Notes: generated by a model from the sequence alone, not told the origin. A stretch of 64,000 bases of DNA from an uncultured Prevotellaceae bacterium (GCA_902780025.1 CACZDV010000002.1:62001-126000); one strand, 5' to 3'; positions 51,677 to 58,334 are shown, counted from the first letter of the stretch. Made by a program: numbers and translations.

Positions 51677-52726
51677 ATGGACATGATGGGTATGCCCCTA
51701 TGGGCGTGGATAGTGTTTTATATCCTGGTGCTCCTAATGTTGATAGCTGACCTGAAGATGTTCGGCCGTAAGGGTCAGCATGAGGTGGGTATCGGTGAGG
51801 CCCTGAAGATGACGGCGGTTTGGATAGGCGTCTCACTTGTCTTCTGCACCGGCATTTACCTCTGGTATCCCATCGATCCGCACGGCAAGGCGATGGAATT
51901 CCTGGCCGGCTATCTCATCGAGAAGTCGCTGTCGATGGACAACCTCTTCGTTTTTCTCATGCTTTTTACTTTCTTCGGCGTCGAACGTAAGTATCAGCAC
52001 GAGGTTCTCTTCTGGGGTATCTTCGGTGCCTTGGTATTACGTAGCGTCTTTATCTTTGCCGGTGCGGCGATGGTCGAGCGGTTTGAGTGGGTATTAGGCA
52101 TCTTCGGACTGTTCCTTATCTATACAGGCATCAAGATGTTCGGGCACGACGATGACGAAAGCGTTGACCCATCCAAAAACATCTTCGTCCGCGTCTTCAA
52201 GCGCTTCTTTCCCGTTAGCGACCAGATGCATGGCGACAAGTTCTTCATCCCGGCACCCGTCACCCCTCTTTGCAAGCAAAGCGAACAAGTTCAAGCGCAC
52301 GCTTCACCAAAATATCTCGCTACCCCCCTGTTCATTGCCCTCATCGTCATTGAGACCACCGACGTGGCCTTCGCCGTCGACTCCATTCCCGCCGTCTTCT
52401 CAGTCAGCCGCGACCCCTTCATCGTGCTCACCTCCAACATCTTCGCCATCCTCGGTCTCCGCGCCCTCTACTTCGCCTTGGCCGCCATTGCCAAGTACTT
52501 CACCTACCTGAAGTACGGCCTCGGCATCATCCTCAGTTTCGTAGGCGTGAAGATGCTGCTGGCCATGAACAATTATGTCAACCGCTTGGGCCATCTCTTC
52601 GACATTGAGCTGAACATGCCCCATATCGAGATTCCCACGCACTGGTCATTAGCTGTCATCTTTGGTGTCCTGCTGCTTTCCATCCTGCTCTCTGTAGTAG
52701 CCAACAAGCAAAAAGCTGCCAAATAA
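51677..52726 (+). CDS. TerC family membrane protein
   Basis: 349 residues, about nine membrane segments. The TerC signature is clear: GYLIEKSLSMDNLFVFLMLF (charged Glu and Asp in the membrane) and its repeat IVIETTDVAFAVDSIPAVFS. Family members are linked to tellurite resistance and, more recently, to manganese export that supplies exported proteins. A manganese exporter of another family (MntP) is also encoded in this window. It starts 3 bases after the propeller gene and ends 24 bases before the -7 box of tRNA-Arg. Confidence 0.92.
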   Translation: MDMMGMPLWAWIVFYILVLLMLIADLKMFGRKGQHEVGIGEALKMTAVWIGVSLVFCTGIYLWYPIDPHGKAMEFLAGYLIEKSLSMDNLFVFLMLFTFFGVERKYQHEVLFWGIFGALVLRSVFIFAGAAMVERFEWVLGIFGLFLIYTGIKMFGHDDDESVDPSKNIFVRVFKRFFPVSDQMHGDKFFIPAPVTPLCKQSEQVQAHASPKYLATPLFIALIVIETTDVAFAVDSIPAVFSVSRDPFIVLTSNIFAILGLRALYFALAAIAKYFTYLKYGLGIILSFVGVKMLLAMNNYVNRLGHLFDIELNMPHIEIPTHWSLAVIFGVLLLSILLSVVANKQKAAK

Positions 52727-52758
52727 TTTGGTTGTTTCCCTTTTTTGCCGTACCTTTG
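52727..52758 (+). promoter_or_regulatory. Promoter of tRNA-Arg
   Basis: TTTG (52727-52730), 20 bases, TACCTTTG (52751-52758). Confidence 0.8.
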
Positions 52759-52773
52759 CACACACTTTTAATT

Positions 52774-52845
52774 GCCCTGATAGTTAAATGGATATAACAA
52801 GGCTCTCCTAAAGCTTAGTTCCGAGTTCGATTCTCGGTCGGGGTA
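52774..52845 (+). tRNA. tRNA-Arg (anticodon CCT), attachment site of a mobile element
   Basis: 72 bases. Acceptor GCCCTGA pairs with TCGGGGT (G-T at the last pair), D-stem GTTA/TAAC, anticodon arm AGGCT-CTCCTAA-AGCTT giving CCT, and T-arm CCGAG-TTCGATT-CTCGG. The last six bases belong to the 8-bp repeat that bounds the adjoining element. The end of the serine recombinase gene overlaps its 3' half on the other strand. Confidence 0.9.
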
Positions 52846-54367
52846 CTGAGTGAGAATTCGCCTCGGATTTCACACATTCTTTTTCTCCGTACCCTCGCAA
52901 CTTATTGGTTTCTTGAAAGATAAGGTCAAGCACTTGGTTGTATGACTGAGTTCGATATTTTTCTCCGTCAAATTCGATTTTTTGCGGAAACATCGAACTC
53001 AGCAGTTTACATTTCACTTTGACTGGCGCATCTTTCATAAATAACCCTAAATTTGCGATGATATTCACCGAATAGTCAATTTTCTCCCTCAGTCCTTTGG
53101 TGTCCGTTTGCAGCAGTTCTATGCGCTCTTGCAGTTCGTTCATTTGTCGCTCGTACCTCTCTGTTATGCGCTTATGAGCCTCTGACGTGAGCATACCCTC
53201 ACATAGTCTATCATCAGCACCATTGCGCAAAGCCTCAACCTTTTCCATCTCCTTACGCAGAGCCTCAACCTCCTTTTGAACGTCCTTTTTGTGTTCGCCT
53301 CGTAGGTCTTGCAGTACCTCAGTATAGAGTTCTAACACCTCTTTGTTGGGTCGTAAACCTCCTACCCAAGTGGCGAACTTGTCATTTACATAGTCCGCTG
53401 GTCTGCGTAGGTGCTTTCCATCGTGGCAGCAGTTGTAGTATTTGTATTTGCCCCCTTTGCCTCGACTTGTGGCTCCCGTGATGGAGTGTCCGCAGACTGG
53501 GCAGACAATGTATTTGCGCAGAAACAGGTCGGGGTCGATTGCCTTGCTCAGTTTCGGCTCACTCTTACGTTTGCCGCTGAGTATGTCTTGCACTTTGTCG
53601 AAGGTGTCAGCGTCAATGATGGCTTGGTGTTGTCCTTTGACTATCTGTTCTTTTTCGTCCTTGTAAGCAGGCACTCTGATTAGGCCAATATAAAAGACAT
53701 TACGTAGCATCCTATAGAAAGCGTCTTTCTGAATGTTGGGGCAGAGCCTACGCCTAATACAGTTGGGAGCCTCTACGCCCTTGGCGACTTCTTGAAACGC
53801 TTGGCGTATGGCTCTTGCTTGTGGCTCGTCTATGTCAACGTATGGCTCTCCCTTATCCGTTCGCTTGTTCACGTAGCCACGTGGGGCTTTGTTTGAGCAC
53901 TTACCTTTGAGTAGTGTACCGTGTATGCCGTCCTTTGTCCTACGTGAGATTTTCTCGTCCTCAGTATGTGCAGCACCGCAGTACATTCCTAACAGCATCG
54001 ACCACTCAGTGCCTTTGAAGTCTATGGGCGATTCTATGGCGTTAATCTCAATGCCTAACTCGTCAATGAACTTACGTTTGTAGGTTAGAGCAAATTCAAG
54101 GTTGCGGGTGAACCTATCCCAGCGTAAGAAAAGCACTTTGTCAACCTCGTGACGATGTTTCCTGCAATAATCGTAGAGTTGTTTCATCTTTGGCCGTCTG
54201 AGGTCGTGATGCTTGGCTGAATAGTCCTCTTTGTAGGGCTTTTCCTCGCCAACAATGTTGTAGTGGTGATTATCGCAGTAGGCTCTCAGATACCTCTCCT
54301 GCATATCCAAAGAGCAACCATCTGCTTGCTCGTCTGTACTCACTCGACAATAAAGTATTATGTTCAT
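52808..54367 (-). CDS. Large serine recombinase (probable integrase)
   Basis: 519 residues. The resolvase-type catalytic domain (about 1-150) has the nucleophile Ser10 in YCRVSTDEQ and the arginine-rich FLRWDRFTRN. The Recombinase domain (about 165-270) is followed by a zinc ribbon (about 295-330, CPVCGHSITG ... YNCC) and a long coiled coil (about 350-445). This is the layout of integrases that work without a host factor. The gene reads out of the element into tRNA-Arg: its last eleven codons (RPRIELGTKL) are antisense tRNA sequence beyond the attL core, so the C-terminus differs between integrated and circular forms. It follows a 43-codon gene by 12 bases. Confidence 0.93.
   Translation of the reverse strand: MNIILYCRVSTDEQADGCSLDMQERYLRAYCDNHHYNIVGEEKPYKEDYSAKHHDLRRPKMKQLYDYCRKHRHEVDKVLFLRWDRFTRNLEFALTYKRKFIDELGIEINAIESPIDFKGTEWSMLLGMYCGAAHTEDEKISRRTKDGIHGTLLKGKCSNKAPRGYVNKRTDKGEPYVDIDEPQARAIRQAFQEVAKGVEAPNCIRRRLCPNIQKDAFYRMLRNVFYIGLIRVPAYKDEKEQIVKGQHQAIIDADTFDKVQDILSGKRKSEPKLSKAIDPDLFLRKYIVCPVCGHSITGATSRGKGGKYKYYNCCHDGKHLRRPADYVNDKFATWVGGLRPNKEVLELYTEVLQDLRGEHKKDVQKEVEALRKEMEKVEALRNGADDRLCEGMLTSEAHKRITERYERQMNELQERIELLQTDTKGLREKIDYSVNIIANLGLFMKDAPVKVKCKLLSSMFPQKIEFDGEKYRTQSYNQVLDLIFQETNKLRGYGEKECVKSEANSHSVPRPRIELGTKL
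52840..52847. repeat. Putative attL core
   Basis: GGGGTACT, overlapping the acceptor end of tRNA-Arg. The sequence GAGTTCGA also occurs nearby at both ends (52823 and 58245). Confidence 0.55.
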
Positions 54368-54379
54368 ACTATGTAAATT

Positions 54380-54511
54380 TTAATTCTCGTTATTTCTTAA
54401 TTGGAGTTCACCTATGAAGTATAGATATTCTCTTATTCCCTTTATTTCCTCTTCGTTGTATTTTCTTTCTCCTTTGTTTAGAATTTTCTTGCAGTAGTCT
54501 AATGTTAGCAC
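54380..54511 (-). CDS. Small 43-residue protein (GTG start)
   Basis: The frame begins with GTG 54511 and reads VLTLDYCKKILNKGER, then EEEIKGIREYLYFIGEL and ends LRNNEN. An in-frame stop lies just upstream, so no longer version exists. The helical, charged composition and the position between two serine recombinase genes, 12 bases before the large one, suggest a real gene, possibly a recombination directionality factor or accessory protein. I base this on codon pattern and context; no family is assigned with certainty. Confidence 0.6.
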   Translation of the reverse strand: MLTLDYCKKILNKGERKYNEEEIKGIREYLYFIGELQLRNNEN

Positions 54512-54555
54512 TATGTGTTAGTATTACGGTGTGCCTTGCTCGGCACTTATTTTAG

Positions 54556-54576
54556 GAGCCTCAACTGATGAGGCTC
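54556..54576. other. Perfect 8-bp hairpin at the resolvase stop
   Basis: GAGCCTCA, 5-base loop, TGAGGCTC, overlapping the resolvase stop codon; a second small hairpin GTGCC/GGCAC follows on its left (54531-54545). It may attenuate transcription between the resolvase and the downstream genes. Confidence 0.5.
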
Positions 54577-55184
54577 TGGCACTTGCGTATGGTGTTGACG
54601 CTCGTACCCGTTATTTTGCTGATGTTGCGCAGGCTGATGCCTTTACGCAGCAGGCGGATTTCCTCGCTGTACTGCTCTCGCATATCTGCCTCGCTCTTGC
54701 GGTAGCCCTCTTTGCGCCCAACCTTGCCGCCATTGGCTCTGTAGTTCTTGTAGCCACTCTCAACACGTTCACGGATGGTCTTGCGCTCCATACGGGCAAC
54801 TTCGGCTAAGATGGTGATAAGGAACTGGCTCATTGGGTTCACCTCGCCATTGTCAGTTAAGGTTTCAATGCCGTAGTTCTGTATGTAGAGGCTGATGCCT
54901 AACTTGTTGAACTGCTCTATTACTTCGAGCACTTGCAGTGTGTCACGTCCTAACCTACTGAGTTCCGTCACTGCCACCTTATTAATATGATGGGCTTGTA
55001 CGTAGTCCACCATACGGCTCAGTTCCTTGCGGTCTGCGTTCTTCTTGGCTCCGCTCACCTTTTCACAAAAGGTAGCCTCAACTGCCCACTCATTGCGCAC
55101 TGCGAGGGCGGTAAGTTCGTTCACTTGACGGTCATAGTCCTGAATGTTGGTGCTTACTCGTGCGAAGATTACTACCTTTTTCAT
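54561..55184 (-). CDS. Small serine recombinase (resolvase/invertase)
   Basis: 207 residues. The catalytic domain (about 1-145) has Ser10 in FARVSTNIQDYDRQ, the SGAKKNADR segment, and TELSRLGRDTLQVLEVIEQ with the conserved Ser-Arg-Leu-Gly-Arg. A helix-turn-helix (about 175-207, LLRKGISLRNISKITGTS) binds DNA. It may resolve multimers of a circular form or invert a local segment; no inverted crossover sites are evident next to it. It has its own promoter and is divergent from the XRE gene. Confidence 0.9.
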   Translation of the reverse strand: MKKVVIFARVSTNIQDYDRQVNELTALAVRNEWAVEATFCEKVSGAKKNADRKELSRMVDYVQAHHINKVAVTELSRLGRDTLQVLEVIEQFNKLGISLYIQNYGIETLTDNGEVNPMSQFLITILAEVARMERKTIRERVESGYKNYRANGGKVGRKEGYRKSEADMREQYSEEIRLLRKGISLRNISKITGTSVNTIRKCQSLIS

Positions 55185-55256
55185 TTTTTCTGGTTTTTGA
55201 TTTATTTGTTCTTTAACCTTCTATATGATTGTTTTTAATATCAATTATTTACAGTG

Positions 55257-55288
55257 CAAAGATATACAAAATTTCTGAAACCCCCAAA
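55257..55288 (-). promoter_or_regulatory. Promoter of the resolvase-recombinase operon
   Basis: Minus-strand TTTG (55288-55285), 20 bases, TATCTTTG (55264-55257). Confidence 0.75.
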
Positions 55289-55325
55289 CATTTCTTGATT
55301 TATTTTTCAATTTTCTCTAATTTTC

Positions 55326-55356
55326 TTGTTTTTTCAAGCAATTTTTCGTAACTTTG
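55326..55356 (+). promoter_or_regulatory. Promoter of the XRE gene
   Basis: TTG (55326-55328), 20 bases, TAACTTTG (55349-55356), 18 bases before the start at 55375. It is about 60 bases from the divergent promoter, so one regulator could control both. Confidence 0.75.
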
Positions 55357-55374
55357 CCCCAAAATTGGAAGAAA

Positions 55375-55659
55375 ATGGAGAATATACTATCACAAAACGT
55401 TCGCAGGATATGTAAGGAACGTAAACTGCAAATGAAAGAATTGGCTGCAAGTATGGGTGTTGACCCAGCAGCATTAACACGTGCCCTTGGGGGTAATTGT
55501 CGGCTTGATACTATGCAGAAGATGGCTAACGCCTTGGGGGTATCACTAAAGAGCCTGTTTGAGCCGATGGATGATGTTGAGGGATATATTAGAATCGGGG
55601 AACAGGTGTTTCAGTTCAACAGCAGAGAAGAATTGCGTATATTATTGAATGAAAAATGA
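55375..55659 (+). CDS. XRE family helix-turn-helix protein
   Basis: 94 residues from ATG 55375; the seven codons upstream in frame lie within the promoter-proximal leader. The Cro/CI-type HTH fills about 5-60 (LQMKELAASMGVDPAALTRAL). A short C-terminal beta-rich part (about 65-94) may dimerise. Its place between the divergent recombinase operon and the RNA/zinc-ribbon unit suggests that it is the element's repressor. Confidence 0.88.
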   Translation: MENILSQNVRRICKERKLQMKELAASMGVDPAALTRALGGNCRLDTMQKMANALGVSLKSLFEPMDDVEGYIRIGEQVFQFNSREELRILLNEK

Positions 55660-55667
55660 GGTTTTGC

Positions 55668-55698
55668 TTTGTTGTCCCAGAAAAAATTACTAATTTTG
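55668..55698 (+). promoter_or_regulatory. Promoter of the structured RNA / zinc-ribbon unit
   Basis: TTTG (55668-55671), 19 bases, TAATTTTG (55691-55698). The next start codon is 287 bases downstream. Confidence 0.8.
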
Positions 55699-55778
55699 CA
55701 GCATAAACTTAAAATTTATTGCCTATGACATAAAACAGATAAAAGACATATAGGAAAGAAGCGTCTGCTTAATTCTGT

Positions 55779-55893
55779 GATTCTGAAACTTCGACACTTT
55801 CAAAAATCACTCTACGGAATAAAAGCGATGCTCACGCCTTGGCGTGGGCTTTGTTCCATATTTGAGTGATAGGTAGTCGAAGACCTCAGAATC
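55779..55893 (+). ncRNA. Rod-like structured RNA, leader or independent small RNA
   Basis: Nested perfect helices in one long hairpin: GATTCTGA (55779-55786) with 55886-55893, CTTCGAC (55789-55795) with 55876-55882, ATCACTC (55806-55812) with 55864-55870, and an apical GCTCACGCC/GGCGTGGGC (55830-55849). The internal loops between them are asymmetric. A U-rich stretch (TTTTCTTTTTC) follows at 55914-55925. It starts about 75 bases after a good promoter and ends 92 bases before the zinc-ribbon gene. It may be a cis-acting leader or a 6S-like free RNA; I cannot name a family. Confidence 0.65.
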
Positions 55894-55984
55894 AGATATA
55901 GCGAATAGTCCACGTTTTCTTTTTCTGTCTACTCAAATCAAGGGGCTAACAATTATTAATAACATCTTTAAAAACAATCTAACT

Positions 55985-56629
55985 ATGGCATTTTGTGGAA
56001 ATTGTGGTACACAATTAGACGATGGGGCAAAATTTTGCCCCAAGTGTGGTCAAGTGGTTGGTGGCGCATCTGTACCCCAACAAGAAGTAATTCAACCTCA
56101 GACTTCTGTCGAACAGGAGAAAAAGGAGAAACTGAAAATCTGGCAGAAGGTTTTGTGCTTTCTTATCGGGCCTGTAGGTATCCTTTGCGGATTAATCCTT
56201 CTAATAAGAAAGAAAACTTCTATGGCGAAATCTGCTCTGTTATTGGGTGCGTTAGGAACAATATTTAACGTTATGCTAACACAAAGCGGAGGGAATTCTT
56301 CAAATGGCAATATGGAGAAAGCAGCAAAAACGGAAGAATCAGTGCAAGAAACGTCCATTACTAATGACGCAAGTGAAGCAGAAGAATCAATCGATGAAAC
56401 TGCTGTGAGTGAAATTGCCAATCAAATTGCAGAGGAAGGTTATAACGATGGTTATCAATGTGGGTTCAGCCTTGGAACCTCTATCGCAAATCCTCAGCAA
56501 GAAGTCATAAAATCCAATTTCTCTATAGAACACGGTGCTCCAAGCACACCAGAAATGGCAGAGTTGTTCAGAATTTACAAGGAAAACTATGAAAGAGGAT
56601 ATAGGGAAGGACAAAAAGCGGGTCAATAA
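55985..56629 (+). CDS. Zinc-ribbon membrane protein
   Basis: 214 residues. The N-terminal zinc ribbon is CGNCG ... CPKCG (about 4-24). Two membrane segments follow (about 52-72 and 80-98, [10 protein letters not shown] and [16 protein letters not shown]), then a Ser/Glu-rich linker and a C-terminal part (about 145-214) with [13 protein letters not shown] and [12 protein letters not shown], which are Gly-spaced aromatic patterns. No function is recognised. It is the main cargo candidate of the element and ends at a strong terminator. Confidence 0.8.
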   Translation: MAFCGNCGTQLDDGAKFCPKCGQVVGGASVPQQEVIQPQTSVEQEKKEKLKIWQKVLCFLIGPVGILCGLILLIRKKTSMAKSALLLGALGTIFNVMLTQSGGNSSNGNMEKAAKTEESVQETSITNDASEAEESIDETAVSEIANQIAEEGYNDGYQCGFSLGTSIANPQQEVIKSNFSIEHGAPSTPEMAELFRIYKENYERGYREGQKAGQ

Positions 56630-56664
56630 TCGTTTAATCTTTTAAGTTAAGATGATACAAAAAG

Positions 56665-56706
56665 AATGTATCAATGTGGTCGATATTAAGATTACATTGA
56701 TACATT
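56665..56706 (+). terminator. Intrinsic terminator after the zinc-ribbon gene
   Basis: AATGTATCAATGT (56665-56677) pairs perfectly with ACATTGATACATT (56694-56706), followed by TTT. Confidence 0.8.
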
Positions 56707-56762
56707 TTTAATATGATACGCTTTGCCCAATATATCAAAAGGATATGTGATTTGCGACATAT

Positions 56763-56793
56763 CTCGTAGGGGTGGTTGTTATATACCTACGAG
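56763..56793 (-). terminator. Hairpin at the end of the initiator gene
   Basis: CTCGTAGG (56763-56770) pairs with CCTACGAG (56786-56793), overlapping the stop codon of the Rep-like gene; no T-run, so a weak terminator at best. Confidence 0.45.
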
Positions 56794-57677
56794 CGTCCTA
56801 AAAGGTGCTCCCAACTGGCATCGACCTTTCGGCTTTGAAAACGTATCACGCTCCCAAGGTAATGAAAAAACATACCTTCAAGAACAGCCTCATCGAATAG
56901 AATGAGAGGCGTGTATTGAATGCCTATACGCTCGACATAGTTCTTGATGTCCTCTGCGTTCAGATGCACCTCTGTTCTGTATAGCCTTTGGGGGTTGCTG
57001 TAATAGTCGAGTATATACTGCTTGTCAGAGGCGTTGCCAATCTCTGCCGCCTTGTCGTACGTTAGTACCGTTATGCCCTTGTTCTTGTCCTTGATGGCGT
57101 TGCGTTGCTTGATGTTCACCGTCTTATACTTGTCTTGTTTGTTGAGGCTACCGCTGTTTGTGTATGTGATTTCTGGTCTGTCCTCGTCTCTGTCAATGAT
57201 GCGTTTGCCGTTCAAAATGGAGGTCACGTCTTTGTTATGGAGGTACGCTTTTACGAGTGGACTAACGCTGAAAGGTGTGTCAAGTGCGAGGTCAAGACTC
57301 GTCACGTTATGGAACTCTAACCCCAGTCTTTGCTCAATGTAGGTCAGAAAATAGGTGTCCTTTGAGTAGAGAGTTTCATTGTTGAGGCTGAACCATACTT
57401 TGCGGTTGCCGTTGGTGTGCGTGTTGCTCTGCTCGTCACCTCGTGCAAGATTGAATTTCAATACGCCCCACTCTATATCACGTGTGCCGTTATCCAATCG
57501 AATGGCATAGACGTTTTCAAAGTATCTTCCCTCAGTTCTGTATAGTCTGAACTCGTCCATATCAAGGCACTCACCATATTCGAGGGTAGTAAGTTGTTCA
57601 TAGTAGTAAGGATGCACGACCTCATAGCAGATGGTCAGTGCATCGATTTGGATAGGTCTGTTACATACTCGTTTCAT
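56787..57677 (-). CDS. Replication initiation protein, Rep_trans/NicK-like
   Basis: 296 residues from ATG 57677 (MKRVCNRPIQIDALTICYEVV); the frame runs further upstream within the NUMOD3 gene. Motifs fit the pT181-type Rep_trans family, which includes MobT/NicK relaxases: VTSLDLALDTPFSVSP for the acidic metal-binding strand, SGSLNKQDKYKTVNIKQRNA, GITVLTYDKAAEI, and RTEVHLNAEDIKNY, where R-x-E-V is the late family signature. Such proteins nick one strand at an origin and attach through a tyrosine. This would let the excised circle replicate, or transfer if a helper is present. The start overlaps the upstream small gene by 17 bases. Confidence 0.72.
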   Translation of the reverse strand: MKRVCNRPIQIDALTICYEVVHPYYYEQLTTLEYGECLDMDEFRLYRTEGRYFENVYAIRLDNGTRDIEWGVLKFNLARGDEQSNTHTNGNRKVWFSLNNETLYSKDTYFLTYIEQRLGLEFHNVTSLDLALDTPFSVSPLVKAYLHNKDVTSILNGKRIIDRDEDRPEITYTNSGSLNKQDKYKTVNIKQRNAIKDKNKGITVLTYDKAAEIGNASDKQYILDYYSNPQRLYRTEVHLNAEDIKNYVERIGIQYTPLILFDEAVLEGMFFHYLGSVIRFQSRKVDASWEHLLGRS

Positions 57678-57852
57678 TGCTTTGATTATTACTCTCGTTA
57701 TTGTCATTTGGGCGGTATGGTATAGTAGCCCAATACTGACGCATTGCGTCACTGATAGCTTGTTTGTGGCTGTCGCTAAAACTGCGACCCTTCAAACTCT
57801 GTGAGATACGCCTTTTGGTATCGTCACGTAAATCTCTGTATTGTCTTTTCAT
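57661..57852 (-). CDS. Small NUMOD3-like DNA-binding protein
   Basis: 63 residues. RRISQSLKGRSFSDSHKQAI followed by SDAMRQYW resembles the NUMOD3 motif (K-I-S-x-A-L-K-G-R ... S-x-x-H-x-x-A-I) found as a DNA-binding repeat in homing endonucleases. Here it stands alone without a nuclease domain. It overlaps the Rep-like gene by 17 bases, so the two are translated together; it may help the initiator recognise its origin. Confidence 0.65.
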   Translation of the reverse strand: MKRQYRDLRDDTKRRISQSLKGRSFSDSHKQAISDAMRQYWATIPYRPNDNNESNNQSNETSM

Positions 57853-58127
57853 AATCAGTAGTTTTATTATAAATAGTAGCTTCGTTGCAAAAAGTTGGTA
57901 TAGTAGCGAATTTTTTATTGAATGAGTAGCTGGGCTATTCAGGGAAAACAGTTGTATGCCTACTCTGTAGTAACTGTGAAAAGAAGCGCAAGGTTACATA
58001 AAGACACGTAAACAAAAGCCCCCTACCGTGGGGGCTTTCCTGTGATTGAGGTCGATTTCGGTTTTCCAATACGTGTACTATCAGAAAAAAACTTAGACTT
58101 TCTCTTGGTCGATTTAGTTTTTTATCG
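57853..58127. other. Noncoding region upstream of the initiator, possible origin
   Basis: No gene. It holds TAGTAGC-type repeats: GGTATAGTAGC at 57897-57907 (also at 57719-57729 inside the NUMOD3 gene), AATAGTAGC near 57872 and GAGTAGC near 57925, in an A/T-rich setting. A GC-rich terminator hairpin lies at 58015-58038. These could be initiator binding sites, but the repeat number is small. Confidence 0.4.
58015..58038. terminator. Bidirectional intrinsic terminator
   Basis: AAAGCCCCC (58015-58023), 6-base loop, GGGGGCTTT (58030-58038), with A-run before and T/C after; works in either direction. Confidence 0.8.
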
Positions 58128-58135
58128 TACTTTTG
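58105..58135 (+). promoter_or_regulatory. Promoter at the right end of the element
   Basis: TTG (58105-58107), 20 bases, TACTTTTG (58128-58135). It points towards the right boundary and has no ORF downstream before the terminator at 58287. Confidence 0.7.
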
Positions 58136-58266
58136 CAGTCGAAAACCTCTGAGTAAGTATTACTCCTTTGGTGGAAGGGGTAGCTTTGTGGGGTCAGGAA
58201 TGTACTCACGTAATGCCCAAATCTTATCAAGGTCTCTTAGGAAAGAGTTCGAGAATAGTTGCGTTA

Positions 58267-58274
58267 GGGGTACT
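58267..58274. repeat. Putative attR core
   Basis: GGGGTACT, identical to 52840-52847, preceded by GAGTTCGA at 58245-58252. Confidence 0.5.
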
Positions 58275-58286
58275 AACAAAAGTGCT

Positions 58287-58319
58287 AAAAGTGCCATTTA
58301 TAGGGCGTTTGGCACTTTT
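58287..58319 (+). terminator. Intrinsic terminator outside the element, probably that of tRNA-Arg
   Basis: AAAAGTGCC (58287-58295) pairs with GGCACTTTT (58311-58319), followed by T. It lies 13 bases beyond the attR core, where the tRNA-Arg terminator would be if the element were removed. Confidence 0.8.
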
Positions 58320-58326
58320 TCATTTG

Positions 58327-58334
58327 TATCTTTG
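58327..58334 (+). promoter_or_regulatory. Promoter -7 box of the nuclease-helicase gene
   Basis: TATCTTTG, 19 bases before the start at 58354. Confidence 0.65.

Larger units (their letters stand above)
52840..58274. mobile_element. Putative 5.4 kb integrative element with serine recombinase and rolling-circle-type initiator
   Basis: The element is bounded by GGGGTACT at 52840-52847 (3' end of tRNA-Arg) and at 58267-58274. Its contents in order are: large serine recombinase, 43-residue protein, small serine resolvase, XRE protein, structured RNA, zinc-ribbon membrane protein, replication-initiator-like protein and NUMOD3-like protein. The region is more A/T-rich than the flanks. No relaxase-associated transfer genes, capsid genes or antibiotic resistance genes are seen, so it is a small integrating plasmid-like or satellite-like element. 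The right boundary is an inference from the repeat and from the terminator just outside it. Confidence 0.7.
58142..58320 (+). ncRNA. Putative untranslated transcript ending at an intrinsic terminator
   Basis: Predicted from the promoter at 58105-58135 and the terminator at 58287-58319. It contains a perfect hairpin GAGTAA-GTA-TTACTC (58151-58165) and no credible ORF on this strand. It crosses the putative attR core. Confidence 0.4.

Noticed and set aside
54540-54580. Invertible promoter sites for the small serine recombinase
   Set aside because: Only one local hairpin is present and no second inverted copy flanking a segment was found.
55779-55893. Assignment as 6S RNA
   Set aside because: The rod shape fits loosely, but the size is short and I see no diagnostic sequence; left as an unnamed structured RNA.
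57897-57907. Iteron-based plasmid origin
   Set aside because: Only two exact copies of GGTATAGTAGC, one inside a gene; too few for a confident call.
58142-58270. SRP RNA or another tRNA, suggested by GGGGTCAGG and TTCGA
   Set aside because: The SRP tetraloop and GGAAG...AGCAG sequence are absent and no cloverleaf can be formed.
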